A stretch of 64,000 nt of DNA from Bugula neritina (taxonomy: Eukaryota; Bryozoa; Gymnolaemata; Cheilostomatida; Bugulidae), in assembly GCA_964035545.1 (NCBI GenBank), contig OZ037768.1, positions 21,425,200 through 21,489,199 of the forward strand, written 5' to 3'. The notes beneath the pieces are model-generated. The model made no database searches. It worked only from the letters and a program-made list of their open reading frames with translations, and was not told where the DNA came from. A program made the translations under genes and the position numbers. Positions 1 through 17,476 of this stretch are shown here, piece by piece. The stretch's first letter is position 1. Each line of letters starts with the position of its first letter.

Positions 1-99
1 GTAGTAAGGAGCTGCTAAAGTAATAATTTAAAATAATGTAAAATTTGTTACCATGAGTTGCTCTAACTTCTTTTTCATTTTCTCCTAAATTGTGTTCAG

Positions 100-3000
100 T
101 TCTTGACAAAGAAATGCGTTTATTACGACAGGCAATCAACAACAGCAAGAAGTCCAACAACCTGGAGGAAAGAATACAGTGTCTCAACGACTACTTCACC
201 TATAGCATCTACCAGAATATATGTCGCTCTTTGTTTGAAAAGGACAAATTGCTTTTCTCTTTTATTCTTTGTGTCAGTCTGCTCAAAGGAAGGTTTGTAC
301 AACTTGAGACGATTTTTGTAACTCCAAACCTAGTTTAGTACGAGTTTATTATAATCTGTCTGCATAAATGTACTATTCTAATTATATGAAGTGTTGGGCC
401 GATGTATTATGTTGGGAAAATGTGGCGATACAGGTTTGGAAATAACTATGGGAAGAGATTTTCCAATTTTAGAAATTATGCTTTTTGATATTCTCATATT
501 ATTGATACTCTTTAGCTGATTACCAAGGGTAGCTAGTGTTGTCTCATTGCGTTATTTATTATGTATAAATAACAATGGCAGTTACATAATGATGTGTTTA
601 TGGTATTTTATTGTGGTGTGTTGTGTTGTACTAATTGCACTATGCAGTTTGCTTTAATTTATATATCTTTATCTTTTTTTAACTTTTGTAACTTTATGAA
701 ATAACTTTAAAATAACACTAATAATAGAGGTCAAGTAGATGACCGAGAATGGAGGTTTCTGCTCACTGGAGGTGTGGCTTTGGACAATCCATTTTTAAAT
801 CCGGCTGCTGATTGGTTGAGTGAGAAGTCGTGGGCGGAAATTGTTCGATGCTCTGATTTGCCAGCTTTTAAAGGGTTCATGCACTCTTTTAAGGAGAAGG
901 TAGTTTAGATTTATATAGACAAATTTGACATTTTCGTTCTCAAAGTAAAAATTACATCTTCAACATTTAAGCAATATAATTCTAACCACAAAATGTTTTG
1001 AAGGGGTTATTATAAGCTTCAAAACAATTTCACAGCTGAACTTTTTACAGAGACACAGATTTTATATTTCATTTAATTTTCATACGCATATCTCTTGCAT
1101 ATATGTATTAGAATTATGGTGTTTTTGTTACAAGGTTGCTGATTGGCAGATAGTGTATGATTCACCCTCCCCTCAAACAGCCGAATACATTGCCCCGTGG
1201 AACCAGTTGAATGACATGCAGAAGCTGATCGTGCTCAGACTTCTGAGGCCTGACAAGGTTAGTGAGTCATCCTTTGAGTCTCACTGTACATGTGACTGAA
1301 CTTTTAACACAGCATTGTTTAGAATTATATGTTGAAATAAGGCAGTAGTAATACAGTAGTAATTAGTGGGTATGTAGTCTTGTATTTGATACCAGGCTTT
1401 GCATTACTGTATGCTTTATATTTTGTAACACTCTATGCTATACAAAACTCATTTTGATAAAAATTTGTATAAAATCAAATAATATGTTATTTGAGTATTG
1501 AGTTTGAGTATTTTTTTATTAGTTGTTTGATTTATACACAACATTCTGTTCTTTGGTGTCACAATATCGTAGGGTAGACAAAAAGTTTCAAATAAATTCA
1601 TCAATTTCTAGTATATTGTTACTATCACAGTACTGTCAATATTTCACTCTGTTATATTATGGCAGATGGTGCCGGCTGTACAGGACTACATCGTTAAGAA
1701 TATTGGGCCACAGTTTGTTGAGCCACCTACATTTGACATATCCGTCTCTTTCGCTGACTCTATGTACTTCACACCTCTCATCTTTGTGCTGTCCCCCGGA
1801 GCTGACCCCATGGCTGGTCTTTACAAGTTCGCCGAAGAAAAAGGTGAATTTTAACTACTATTATGAATACTCAGCTTTACCACACCGAGTACTTAGTAAT
1901 ATTGCTACTCATAGTACTACAACTGATACTAATAATGCTACTAATACTAATAATATGATGGATACTAACAATATTACTGATACTAATAGTATTTATAGCC
2001 CAAACCGTTAGAACTACTGAATGTAACTAGTTATATAGACTCAACTAGCATTATCTACTACCTCAAGATATTATGAGTATCACTTACTAGTACTTACATT
2101 AGTTACTAGTAGTTATATTAGTTACTAGTTACTAGTTACTAGTAGTTATACTAGTTACTAGTTATTAGTAGTTATATTAGTTAATAGTAGTTATATTAGT
2201 TATTAGTTAATAGTAATTATACTAGTTACTAGTTACTAGTAGTTATATTAGTTACTAGTTACTAGTAGTTATGTTAGTTACTAGTTGTTTGTCATTATTT
2301 AAAATATCGGTTAATGAGTGTGAAGAGTGAGTTATTTGCAGTGTAACCTTTGTTTCTAATAATTTAAAAACTTGCAGCTTTTGGTTTAATGCTTCAACTT
2401 CATCTTTGACTAGTTTTCTTTTTCAGGTTCAAGCCAAATTGTGTTTATTTTACTATTCATGGTTATTATTTGTATATTTACATTGCTAATAGTAAGATTG
2501 TGTTTTTAATTGGCCTACAAAGTCTCATGCATTATTCGGTGAGATTATTTATTTAATCACAGGTAAATAAATATTGCAGCATTTTAAATTATTCTTAACA
2601 TTTTGTTTATCAACAATTTTGAATGTGATTTACAACTCAATGGTAGAAATCAGGTAAATGAAACATCTTTCTAAAAGATTATCTAATGGCGTGTGTTTTG
2701 TTCACTGAATCATTCCGCTTACATCTCCCTGTTTGTTTGCGGTGATCAGTTTGAAATACTTTGTGTTTAACTGTACTCAGGTGTCATCAGTAGGCCACTG
2801 GCCGCTGACAAAAATGACCTTCACCCTCAGCAGCAGAGCATAGGCTTGTCCAAAGAGCAACGTGACTTGAATCTGTTGGAATGTATGTTACTGTAGATGG
2901 CGCCGGTGTTAGCAGTTTCTTCCTGTTTCCTGCTACTCTCAATTGCTTTCCGCTGTCTTTTTGCTAATTTTCCACACATAGATGTAGTCATGGTCAACTA

Positions 3001-6000
3001 GCGTAGAAGCTGTTTACATTAGATCTTTGCTATAGACGTTGTAGATTCTAGGTAGAAGAACCCTTACTACAGTGCTACATGTATATATAGTAACTAAATT
3101 TATTTCAATTGCTCTGCAAAATTTTTCGTTGTATAGAAATGATGAAATATGTTCTGTTTTGTTATTTTGACTTTTAGCTTCGTTTACTGATCTTTATGTA
3201 TCTTTTTCGCAATGCTTAGTAGCCAGTTTAATCGTGTAGATCTGTTTTTTTATATATTGCAAATTAGTGTGTCAAATAGTAAGTGTTGTTTCATATCAGT
3301 TGTTTTAGGCTACATGTTCACTGAGTTAGTGCACTTCACATCTGCGACTCATCATTTTATACTCATGACCCAACCTATTACGTTCATGTCTCTTCCTTTT
3401 AAGACTCATGATTTGTTTTGATACTTATGACTCATCCTTTATACGTATGACTCGTCCTTTCTTGACTCATTCTTTTACATCTGGGACTCTTCACTATAAA
3501 CTTAAATTGTGTACATTATGCATACCACTCGTCACCTTGCACCTTTGAATAATACTTTTACTTCTGACTAATAAATCCATGCCTGCACCGTAGCAACTGT
3601 TATTAATCGTTTGAAGAACATAGCCTATCTTAATTTTTCTATGTTGGATTTCTAAGAAAACTAAAGCCCTAGAATTTTTAAAATCATATTTACGGTTTGC
3701 TTTTCATATCATTACAGGATGTTAATTAACATAGTTTTCCTTTCACTAATAAAAAACCCGCCTTATCTGAGATGTAGCTAAGGTACTGTAGCTAGACCCT
3801 TGTAAATATGTGTTGTGGCTAGTGCAAGCGAATTAATATGATATATATGTAATGTTTAGTAATCACAGTTAATGTATTGTAGGTATGGGAGGCACTAATC
3901 TTCAGACTATCTCTTTGGGTCAAGGTCAAGGGCCAATAGCGGAGCGTATGATCCTTCAGGTAGTTTATCAAAGAAATAGTACTTTTCATAATAATTTAAA
4001 CTATTTCAAATGACAAGTAACTTGTTGTATGTAAATTTATGTCAATATATTTTTGTAGGTGTGTTGATGTTATTTTACTATCTTTACTATCTATTTTATT
4101 CTGTCAAATGTCAGGCCATAGAGCTGGGAACGTGGGTAGTCCTGCAGAATTGTCACTTGGCCGCTTCCTGGCTCGGTGAACTGGAGAGAATCTGTGAGAC
4201 GGTCATAACCGACCCTGCCAAGACCAAGCCCGAGTTCCGTCTGTGGCTCACCAGTTACCCGTCTCCCGAGTTTCCTGTTACTGTTTTACAGAACGGAGTG
4301 AAGATGACTAATGAGCCTCCTAAAGGTGACCCAACTGTATAAGAGGATTATGATATGATAGTCATATATTGCCTCTAGTTCAATATAGAAGTGTTGTACC
4401 TTCACTATATGACCTATCTCTATAAGATTGCATATAATTCTTACTGTTAACTTACATCTAAACTACTATATACTTTATAGTCAGTATTTTGTTATACTTT
4501 GTGCTATTCTGCTTTATACTCTATAGTTTGTAGTATTCTGCTATATGACTGTGTGCTAATCTGATATATGACTATGTGCTAATCTACTATATACTCTGCT
4601 CTATGACTACGTGCTAACTTACTATATGCTCTGCTATAGGGCTGCGTGCTAACTTGCTACGGTCTTACCTAAATGATCCGATATCAGACCCGGAGTTCTT
4701 CGAAGGATGTAACAAACCTCACGTTTTCAAGAAGCTGCTCTTTGGTTTGTGTTTCTTCCACGCTCTTATCCAGGAGAGAAGAAAGTTCGGCCCTCTTGGA
4801 TGGAACATTCCGTATGAGTTTAATGAGTCTGACCTGAGAATCAGCACTCGCCAGCTGGAGGTAAGAAAATAAAGTCATACTGTGTGTACATTTTGTGTGT
4901 AGTGAACAAACTAGAGTTGTATTTGAGTGTTGAATAAATTTTGTCTTGCTGATGACTGAAATAAGGAAAGCTTATTTGTGTTCAAACATAGAACAGTATA
5001 ATTACGTGTTAGATTTTAGAATCTGCATCAGCCGTTGTATACTTGGTTATAAAGTGCTGTGAACTTTCCAGAACTTTGATTTAAGCCAAAATCATTTATA
5101 TATTTTTTTTTCATTGAGAGAATGTTGAGTGTACCGTAAGTCACTGTACTGTACATCAGAACCCTCTGTCTCCTTGTGATGTATCTGGTTGTGTGTTTCC
5201 TGTCAGATGTTCATCAACGAGTACGACGAGCCACCACTAACTGCCCTCACGTACCTCACCGGGCAGTGCAACTATGGCGGCCGCGTGACCGATGAGCGTG
5301 ACAGACGACTCATACTAAGCATTCTGGGTAAGTTGTGCTTTGCCTGACTAAACGTTGATAGTGCTTTCCTGTAGATTTTGTGTTTCCTGTTTATTTCTGT
5401 GTGTTGGTCAGTATAGTGGAATTTATATGGTTGTAAACCGAGTTGATCTTTTTTTTGTCTTATGCAAACATACGCTGTACTGTCATGACATACATTACTA
5501 TTAATATAACCATGATATATATTATGCTTACTATTATTTGCCATATGGTTGGTTACCTTGGTATTCTGTCATATTTACTGTTCCTGCCGACACCTCCGTA
5601 TTATATAGTGTGTACTGTACCAACACCTCGATGTTCTGTAGTATGTTGCACAGATGTGGCTGTGCACACTATAATGTGTACTATTTTTAGTGCTCTTTTA
5701 TTCACATGCTCTGAGTGTGATTTGCTCTTTCTTTCAGCCATATTCTACAACGAGCAGATTGTAGCCAGTGATGATTACAGATTCTCACAGAGCGGGGTGT
5801 ACTACGCCCCTCCTGAGGGTCCATGTGACAGCTACTTAGTCTACATTAGATCACTGCCCCAACTGCCACATCCCGAGGTAACTCGTCTCTCTCTACTGTT
5901 TCCTGTTTGTGTTGGTTAGATACGTCTGTTATTCTGGGTTCTGCTCATAAAACTCACACAAGGTTATAGTCACAATCCCTGTGAGAACCGATGGAAAGGG

Positions 6001-9000
6001 TTTTTGGAGCGGGCTAAAGACTTATTCATATGTAACACAGAAGCAATTATGATTGGATGCTCTTTCTAACATCACCAATGGCCTTTGTCGGGATTCGAAC
6101 CCATGACTTCGTGTTTACTAAGCCAACATTTAACCTTAGTGTGTGATTAGTTAACCTCCCTCTTATTTTGCTCACAATTTTGAAAATAAAAGTTGAGTTA
6201 TTCAACTTGGAAAGCTGACATTATGAGTTCAGACTATACTTCTTTTCTGCAGGTGTTTGGACTCCACGAGAATGCAGATATCTCTAAGGACCAGCATGAA
6301 ACACAGCAGCTCTTTAGTGGTATATTGCTCACACTTCCCCGACAGGTAACCATGGCAACATAACTTTCCTTAGCAACGGTTACTAACGATGCAAACCTTG
6401 TAGCATTAGTTCCCACAATAACTATGGTAATAACGATGTCATCCCATGTGAACCCATAGCATAGTGTATACAAGTTTATACTCCCCACTAATTTTTCAAC
6501 AATTCATTAACACTTTGTTATCTCACAGCACTCATAGTATAATGTGCAGATGAAAAGTTGCATGTATTTCAGGTTAGCATTTTCTTAGTGCTGTATTTAG
6601 TTCTGAGAAAGGAAAATCATTGTATATAACTGAGCCATAAGTTTTGAGATAGCTATATCACATGCAATATTGGCGTATGTTATTGCAAATATTGGAGAAG
6701 TTTTCGTTTATTGAATAATTAATACATTCTTTTATATTTTATAGCGATTCCGAAATCTCACTAGAGTATGATGTTCTAAAATTTCTTTTTTACTGTCATT
6801 TGCATGTAACACCTTTCTTCTAAATTATGCATGCTTTTTCTTTAGTTTACTTATATCAATAGTATTTTTACATTTTGCCTACAGCTCTGTTAGAGTTACG
6901 TTCTCTCACCAATCCTCTAACATAGTCTGTGTAGCAGTCCTTTAGTTTTATAACATAGCCTATTTACCAGTCTTTTGAAACAGCCTTCTAATGACTTTTT
7001 CTACAGACGACCATACAGAAAGGAAGCAGAATGAAGGTTGAAATATATTTCACTGTTAAAAAAATCTTCTTCGATTTTAATTGGCTTTTTCTGGCCAATG
7101 ATTTTATCTTTGTTGATTTTAAACTTCTTAGTGTGTTTCTTTAAAACTACAATTGTTTCTTATGTTTTAAAAATTTAAAAACTATTTAATAATTTAATTG
7201 CCGATTTTCTTCCGTTCCTAAAATCTCAGTTTGATTAAAATTCTTTACCCTCTCTGCCAGTTTATTTACCTAATTTACTTTTCGAAACGAATTGTATGAA
7301 AATACTGCTAGTTGATATTTTCTCATGACTTGCTCTTCTTTTTCTAATTTCCTTCCAGTCCGAGGTAACGTATGCCGCTGTTATTACCTGTTTAGTCACG
7401 TCACTAATATTTGTTGACTTATTCACTCAGCCTCCACTCTTATCACTGCTCTTTTATTTGATTGATTTATTTGGTTGAAGTGATATCAATTTTTGAAATG
7501 GTTTTTCAAATTTAGCACTGAAAGCAATTTACTAGCCATGAAAGTTTGGTGTATTGTGTTTGATATTGTTTATATGTTTGGTATTTGAGTGAATGGTTTA
7601 TTGGTTTGAATATAATTTGCTGTGTCAACTTTGGTAACATGTGCAGCAGATGAAAAAGTTCATTTCAAGTTAGCAGTCATTGTTGAAAAAAATCTATATG
7701 AAAGTTAATGAACCTAAATTTGAAAGATTCAAATATATAGTTTTGTTTAGAAATGTAATCGCTGCTGCAGTACCACGACTGTACGAATGCATTAATTGAT
7801 GTCTCCAATAATTCTTTATTGTAATAGACCGGTGGAAGTGGCAAGTCATCTCAAGAAGTCATTGATGAGTTGGCACAGGATATACTCTCTAAAATACCGT
7901 CTGCTTTCAATCTGGAGGAAGTAAAGGTTTGTGAACACTGCATGCAGTAACTCCTTGTCACTTAGTAGTAACTCTACTAACTATATTTGCTGACGTCTGC
8001 TTTATGAATCCGCATGTTCAGTCTCCGCTGTAAAGCATATTCTTATTCTGGTAACTTTGATCAATCAATTACAGTTATGCAATTCTATCTGAATAGTTAG
8101 TTTCATTAAATTTTCAGTCAAAAATCTCTCTCTCCCTCTCTGATTATGAATCAAGTTCTCTGTATTTGTTTCTTTGTGCATTCAGTTTCTCTGTATTTTG
8201 GGCATTTATGTGTCTGTGTGTGTATTACATACTAAGTTTCCTGTATTTCCTCATCACTGTAGGCTAAGTTCTTTTTATTCCCCGCTCACTTTAGGCTGCG
8301 TTCTCTATATTCTCCATCACTTTAGACCAAGTTCCCTGTGCTGTACGAAGAGTCAATGAACACTGTACTCATCCAAGAACTCATCAGATTCAACCGACTG
8401 ACTTCAGTGTTAAGAAGCAGTCTCCGAGACATACAGAAAGCTATCAAAGGTCTGGTGGTCATGTCCTCAGAACTGGAGGAGGTGTTTGACAGTATGATGA
8501 TAGGAAAGGTAACAGTGCAGTCTCTCTGCTTCTTTGAAATGAAACAATAAATAAGTAAAAAAAAACAAATAGTTTTGAATGTTTGTGTTTTTGGCCAATT
8601 TGTTAGTTTTGTTTTGTCTTTTCTTACATTTTGGTTGTGTTAATTCATTTACTATTTTAACTTCTTTGACAAAGACATAGTTTTGAATTTGTCGGTTTAT
8701 TAGAGATTAGAAATAAAAATAGTTATGAAAATCTTTTAAGTTGATATAATATACGTAATCATATATATAATATGATTATGTACAATACAGTCATAGGTTT
8801 GTGTCTACATCATTTGCAGCTACCTAGCCTGTGGGCCTCAAAGTCTTACCCGAGTCTGAAAGCTCTGGGTAGTTATGTTACAGATCTGGTGGCCAGACTT
8901 CAGTTTTTCAAGGTTAGTTGTTGGTACAAAGCAGCTCCATGCCTGGTGGTTTGTCTCCAGAACTTTTCTTGTGTAATGATTTCATCTGTAAACACTCTGG

Positions 9001-11411
9001 GTTCTATTGAGTCAAAATGTAATTTGATTTGAGCTGATTATTAATTACTACCTATTTGGGTGAAGTATAGAATTAACACACCAACAGTTTATATTCAAAC
9101 TATTATATGGGACTTCGTTTATTAGACCAACAATATTTTGGTTGAATTGAACAGGAATAGGTTAGAAAGACTGTGTATTGCAAAGGTAATTAAAAACTTT
9201 TCATGCTCATACTTATAGTTATAAATGAGACAATGCACTATTAATAACATAATATGAAATTCAGCTATACTTTGCAGATATTTAGTTGGCTTTTAGAATT
9301 ATAAGGAAAGAACTAGTAGTAAAGCTGTTAGAGTTGCCCCCCACTTTATAATGCTGCACTGAGCTGTAGCCAATTTCTTACCGCTGTAGGATTGGATCAT
9401 GTCGGGCACGGCTCCACCCATCTTCTGGATTTCAGGCTTCTATTTCACCCAATCATTTTTGACTGGCGTGGCTCAGAACTTTGCCAGGAAGTACAAAATA
9501 CCGATAGATCTACTCGGCTTCTCTTTTGAGGTTATGCCGCAGAATATGAACAAAAGTAGGAAACCGGTAAGAATTTTAGTTCTTTTTTTTCTAACTTTGG
9601 CAATAAAATACTAGCAGCAAACATTGGCTTACATGAAGTAGTTTATAGTACATGTAAATATTATTACTGAGTGAAGTTTCATTGTGTGTGATAATAATTA
9701 TTTGTAATATTGCTGCAAGTTTAATTTGTTTCCAAGAAAGTAGGTTTGTTTGGTAGCTAGATTTGATTGTTTAGCTCAAAAGCTAAGGTGTTAGGCTAAT
9801 GTCTTGAATTCATGTGAGGATGGGCATCCAATCAAAAAAATTTCCAGTAGCACTCTGAAGTCTTAAAGTTGTCAGTATGGTTTGAAGCAAAAGTAGTTAA
9901 TAGCCTTAAAAACAAGTCCATTCAAAAGTAGTTACTACAAACAAACACTAGCAGTAGTTTACTCTCAGTTTAAGTAGTATGATATGTGTTGTTATAGAAA
10001 AAACAGTTAGACTTTTCTGACTTGTCACTTGATGATCAATTACTATCTGAAGCAGTGAGTCGCACATTTGGCAGAGTTGCTGTTATTAGTTCTAATGAAT
10101 TTATCACAACATTTTATTTGCATGCTCTCTAGTTTATATCACTACACTTCCTTTGTCTAATTGAGTCTTTGATTTAGTGACTGAATATGCTTGGATTTTT
10201 AAGACATAATTTTGAATATGTTTTATTTATTAGCTAATTTCAAATATTGTTTCAGTGTTTTGAATTTTGTGGATACAGCAAAACTTAGTTATATGATTTG
10301 TTTTCAATTTTTAATTTATTTATTAGTAATTTATTTTGCATATTTATTATATAAATAATTATATTTTTAGCAAATTATTTTGGTATTTTTTCTATTTATG
10401 AAGAGTTTGAATTTTTTTCTTTGAGCAGCTGTTTGTTTCAACATAGCCTGGCCTCCTGTCTGTTGCAGAAAGATGGGGCGTACATATTGGGGCTGTTCAT
10501 GGAGGGCGCCCGCTGGGACAGGACTACTCAAGTTATTGAAGAATCTCAGCCTAAGATCCTATACGACTCAATGCCTGTAATATGGCTGAAGCCTGGCTGT
10601 AAGACAGACATAAGGCACGACAACTCCTACGAGTGTCCAGGTTAGCATTTTATTTATTTTCTTCGAGAGTTGTCTTCACTCTGCAGATCTGTATCTGAAA
10701 TAGTGTTTACTTTGTCACAATGTTATGGGCTTGCGTCGCCTGGGAAATTAAAGATGCAACTGGTTGTTGAAAGAAGTTGAAATGGTCCAGTAATCAGCAA
10801 TTTTTGGTTCCAAACTCCTATTTTCATGAGTCATGTTTTTCAAAATCTAATTAGTTTTGTAGGATTATTATTTGCTATTGATCGAATACTTCTTGAAAAC
10901 TGCTGATAACATTGTGACAAGATAAGACTGTGTGTGCTATTCAAAGCGACGCTATGCGTACCTATTTATGTTTATCATAATGTATCATTGTTTTGTCGGA
11001 CAGTTTGGAAAACATATGGGATTAAAACCTTTACTGCTGCAGCTTGATAAAAACTTTTTTGATATTTAACACTTTAACATCTGGGAAAGGGGGGACACTT
11101 GTAATATCAAATTATTTAGCTGAATTGGCTTAAGCTAGATAACAGGTGGGCCTGTAGAACTTTATCCACTGGGATTTCAACATATTATTTAGCTAATTAC
11201 TGTTTTAGCAGATGTTGAAGTGTAAACACATACAATACTGTTTATTGTGATATGATATCTTGTAGTATACAAAACAAGTGCTAGAAGAGGCACACTATCC
11301 ACCACTGGACATAGTACAAACTACGTATTGGAGATATACTTACCTACTAACAAACCCCCTACTCACTGGATTAACAGGGGTGTAGCGCTACTCTGTCAGC
11401 TTGATGACTAG
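100..11411 (+). CDS. DNAH3: Axonemal dynein heavy chain, DNAH3-like, C-terminal part (5' end outside the window)
   Basis: Motor subunit of an inner-arm axonemal dynein, an ATP-driven minus-end microtubule motor of cilia and flagella. Sixteen exons, all frame-consistent: 100-292, 728-899, 1135-1257, 1666-1843, 3883-3959, 4115-4325, 4640-4860, 5207-5327, 5738-5877, 6253-6345, 7828-7926, 8326-8508, 8820-8912, 9390-9566, 10469-10640, 11266-11411 (stop TAG). They encode about 798 residues: the end of the AAA5/AAA6 linker, the AAA6 region ([34 protein letters not shown]), the lid ([15 protein letters not shown]) and the dynein C-terminal domain ([36 protein letters not shown]). It ends [12 protein letters not shown]...[15 protein letters not shown]. 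The stretch [14 protein letters not shown] and the [17 protein letters not shown] block fit DNAH3 better than DNAH7, DNAH12 or DNAH1, judged from memory of those families. The first exon has a split codon, so the gene continues upstream; a full chain is about 4,000 residues. Confidence 0.93.
2030..2290. repeat. Intronic AT-rich minisatellite (TAGTTACTAG-type)
   Basis: Tandem degenerate units of roughly 26 bp built on gttactagttactagtag and ttatatta fill this part of the 2 kb dynein intron 1844-3882. Just upstream (1860-2000) is a looser triplet-like tract of tactaat/gatact. The rest of the intron (2300-3880) shows only AT-rich sequence and scattered gactcat motifs near 3340-3480; I see no exon in it. 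Confidence 0.8.
4541..4663 (+). repeat. Tandem repeat that spans a dynein 3' splice site
   Basis: Four units of about 24 bp or longer, each ending in a version of tgtgctaatc: ctgctatatgactgtgtg, ctgatatatgactatgtg, ctgctctatgactacgtg, and finally ctgctatagggctgcgtg. The last unit holds the functional acceptor (AG at 4638-4639) and the first codons of the exon that starts at 4640. The first and last units agree at about 19 of 24 positions by eye. Confidence 0.75.
5950..6140 (-). repeat. tRNA-derived SINE, family A, copy 1
   Basis: On the minus strand a tRNA-like head has a B-box-like ggttcgaatcc (plus-strand ggattcgaaccc near 6097) and is followed by a body containing gagcatccaatcata and gtgttacatatg. 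The same body recurs at 35647-35845 and, decayed, at 48755-48912, which shows that it is an interspersed element and not intron-specific sequence. It lies in the dynein intron 5878-6252. Confidence 0.7.
7007..7036 (+). other. Candidate 30-nt alternative microexon of the dynein gene
   Basis: Preceded by tttttctacag and followed by gttgaa, this 30-nt phase-0 stretch would insert [10 protein letters not shown] between LPRQ (exon ending 6345) and TGGSGKSS (exon starting 7828). Skipping it gives the canonical family sequence, so if it is used at all it is optional. The donor is weak and there is no other support. Confidence 0.2.
8225..8350 (+). repeat. Tandem repeat that spans a second dynein 3' splice site
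   Basis: Units of about 31-32 bp, each running from an aagttcctgta-like start to a tcactttag-like end, repeat about three times and continue into the exon that starts at 8326. The AG-containing ends are cactgtag, cactttag and cactttag; only the last is the in-frame acceptor. The first 20 or so coding bases (accaagttccctgtgctgta) are themselves the start of the final unit. Confidence 0.7.
9770..9860 (+). repeat. Degenerate SINE-like fragment
   Basis: Contains gatgggcatccaatca, close to the gagcatccaatcata block of SINE family A on the opposite strand, preceded by an eroded tRNA-like tagctcaaaagctaaggtg. It lies in the dynein intron 9567-10468. Probably a decayed relative in plus orientation. 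Confidence 0.35.
10704..10930. repeat. Inverted repeat in a dynein intron, possible MITE remnant
   Basis: The left arm near 10710 contains tttgtcacaatgttat. The right arm near 10905 contains its complement, ataacattgtgacaag. The exact match is about 15 bp with weaker similarity outside it, and the arms are about 180 bp apart. No clear target duplication was found. Confidence 0.45.
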
Positions 11412-12259
11412 AACTATCTTCTCATGACACTCTAATCTAATGGAAATATCAGTGACTGAATGTTATAACTTTATAACTGTGATAATGTAAAGCTTTGCTC
11501 AATCTCTTTTACAAGTTCAACTCTCTATTTTGTACTCTTTTTTTCATCCGTCCACCGTCCCTGTATTTTCTATTCAATCTCTTATATATTATAGAACTTT
11601 GCATCTCTGTACTGCTAGCTTTGGTTAATCCTTGTAAATTACTTGCTCTATGGTAATAATAAACTTTATTATTAGTCACATTCTGTTTTCTGTTATATAG
11701 TTTATATCTTTTACTTAAAAAACGGATTCATGGGTGATTTTTAACTGAAAATGTTGAGTTGTGTTCCCTTATTTGTGCTGAATTTCATTGATCTGATAAT
11801 GGCAACTGTTTCTACATATTTTAATGCATAAAGAGCTCAAAGTTTCAATATCATTGTGTCATGTAAAGTTACAAGAAAATATTCTACTTCTGATATCCTC
11901 TTCCTTGAAGCATTGAAACTATCTTGCTGGCAGAGTGATAAGTTTCAGGTTATGGTTTACTCTGCCTCACTAGAGCTGCAGTTAGTTAACTATCTAACTG
12001 CAGACCCTTCTTCCTATTGGACAATTTAATACTAAGAGCAAACCATCAAACTTCATTTTTATTCTCAATTTTTGCTCTCTTAATGGTTTTAGCAGAAAAC
12101 ATTTTGCCTGCTAATTCCAAATTAGGAATTCAAGTTGTTGATAAGGTTTTATCATTTCCTGAATGATATAACAGTAACTCTGATGACCCCTTGTACAGTG
12201 GTGCTGTCATATGATCCAACTTTATTTCTATTATTTTGATATGCAATATAACCGCATTC
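11412..12259. other. Intergenic: dynein 3' UTR and upstream region of the Ig receptor
   Basis: Holds the dynein 3' UTR with its AATAAA at 11658. The rest is AT-rich with no open frame, repeat or promoter motif that I can support. The first exon of the Ig receptor is assigned only from the ATG at 12260, so a non-coding leader exon could lie here. Confidence 0.4.
11658..11663 (+). terminator. Poly(A) signal of the dynein gene
   Basis: AATAAA about 250 nt after the dynein stop codon and the first such hexamer downstream of it. It implies a short 3' UTR. Confidence 0.5.
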
Positions 12260-16701
<4,442 letters not shown>

Positions 16702-16890
16702 AAAATTATGCATAGTTATACTGTCTGTAAATGTAACTGAATAGCATGTTTTAATTGTTATTAATCATGCATGCGTTTCTATATGCACACAACTCTTCAT
16801 ATACCTAGCACTTTTTATACACTTTGCTTACAACTTTAATATAGCAGGACATGTACTAAGTATTCATGCATATATCCCACATTTGCTAGC

Positions 16891-16896
16891 AATAAA
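16891..16896 (+). terminator. Poly(A) signal of the Ig receptor
   Basis: AATAAA about 190 nt after the receptor stop codon. Confidence 0.55.
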
Positions 16897-17405
16897 GTTA
16901 TATCGTGCTGCGCATAAACAGTCGCTTTTCAATTTACTGTTCACCGTTTGACAAAAGGGCATAACTCCCAATTATCTAATTAATTGTACGAAGTACTTAC
17001 ATCCACTGAAACATAACTGGTATATTTCAGTGTATTGCGCAATCACATAGAATTCTATTTCTTATATATAGACCTATTATAGCATTTGTCTTACTGATAA
17101 TAAGTTCTACTATAATCAAAATCAAAACTTCATTAAAACTTGATAAAAAATAATTTTCAAAAGTCTATAGCTTGGTTTAAAAATGTGCCCGGTAAATTTG
17201 AATGGTTTAAGAAAGCATAAAAAACTTGCAATGTTGTTTGCTATCATTAAAAACATGCTAATGATAACACATTTTTAATTGTTTTGCACAAAATATAGAA
17301 TACAATTTGGGAAAACTTATATAAGTATGTATATGCTGCTGAAACTGCACTTGAAGTTATATGTTTTATACATGCACATGTCATATACTCCGTATGTAAA
17401 GTTTT

Positions 17406-17476
17406 GGCCCCACTGGGATTTGAACCCGAGACTTCCACCTTGCAAGCAAGTGTGCTAACCATTACACCACAGGGAC
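17406..17476 (-). repeat. tRNA-like element, copy 1
   Basis: The minus strand shows an A-box-like tgtggtgtaatggttagc, a cttgcttgcaag anticodon-arm region, a B box gggttcaaatccc and a 3' end cagtggggcc. The acceptor arms (gtccctg and tggggcc) pair with one mismatch. The anticodon stem does not pair in a standard 5-bp form, so this looks like a tRNA-derived SINE head or tRNA pseudogene and not a working tRNA. Confidence 0.6.

Noticed and set aside
4684-4878. 64-codon minus-strand frame opposite the dynein gene
   Set aside because: Exact antisense shadow of the coding exon 4640-4860.
17406-17476. Functional tRNA gene
   Set aside because: A and B boxes are present, but the anticodon arm does not fold in standard form and the sequence belongs to a dispersed family.
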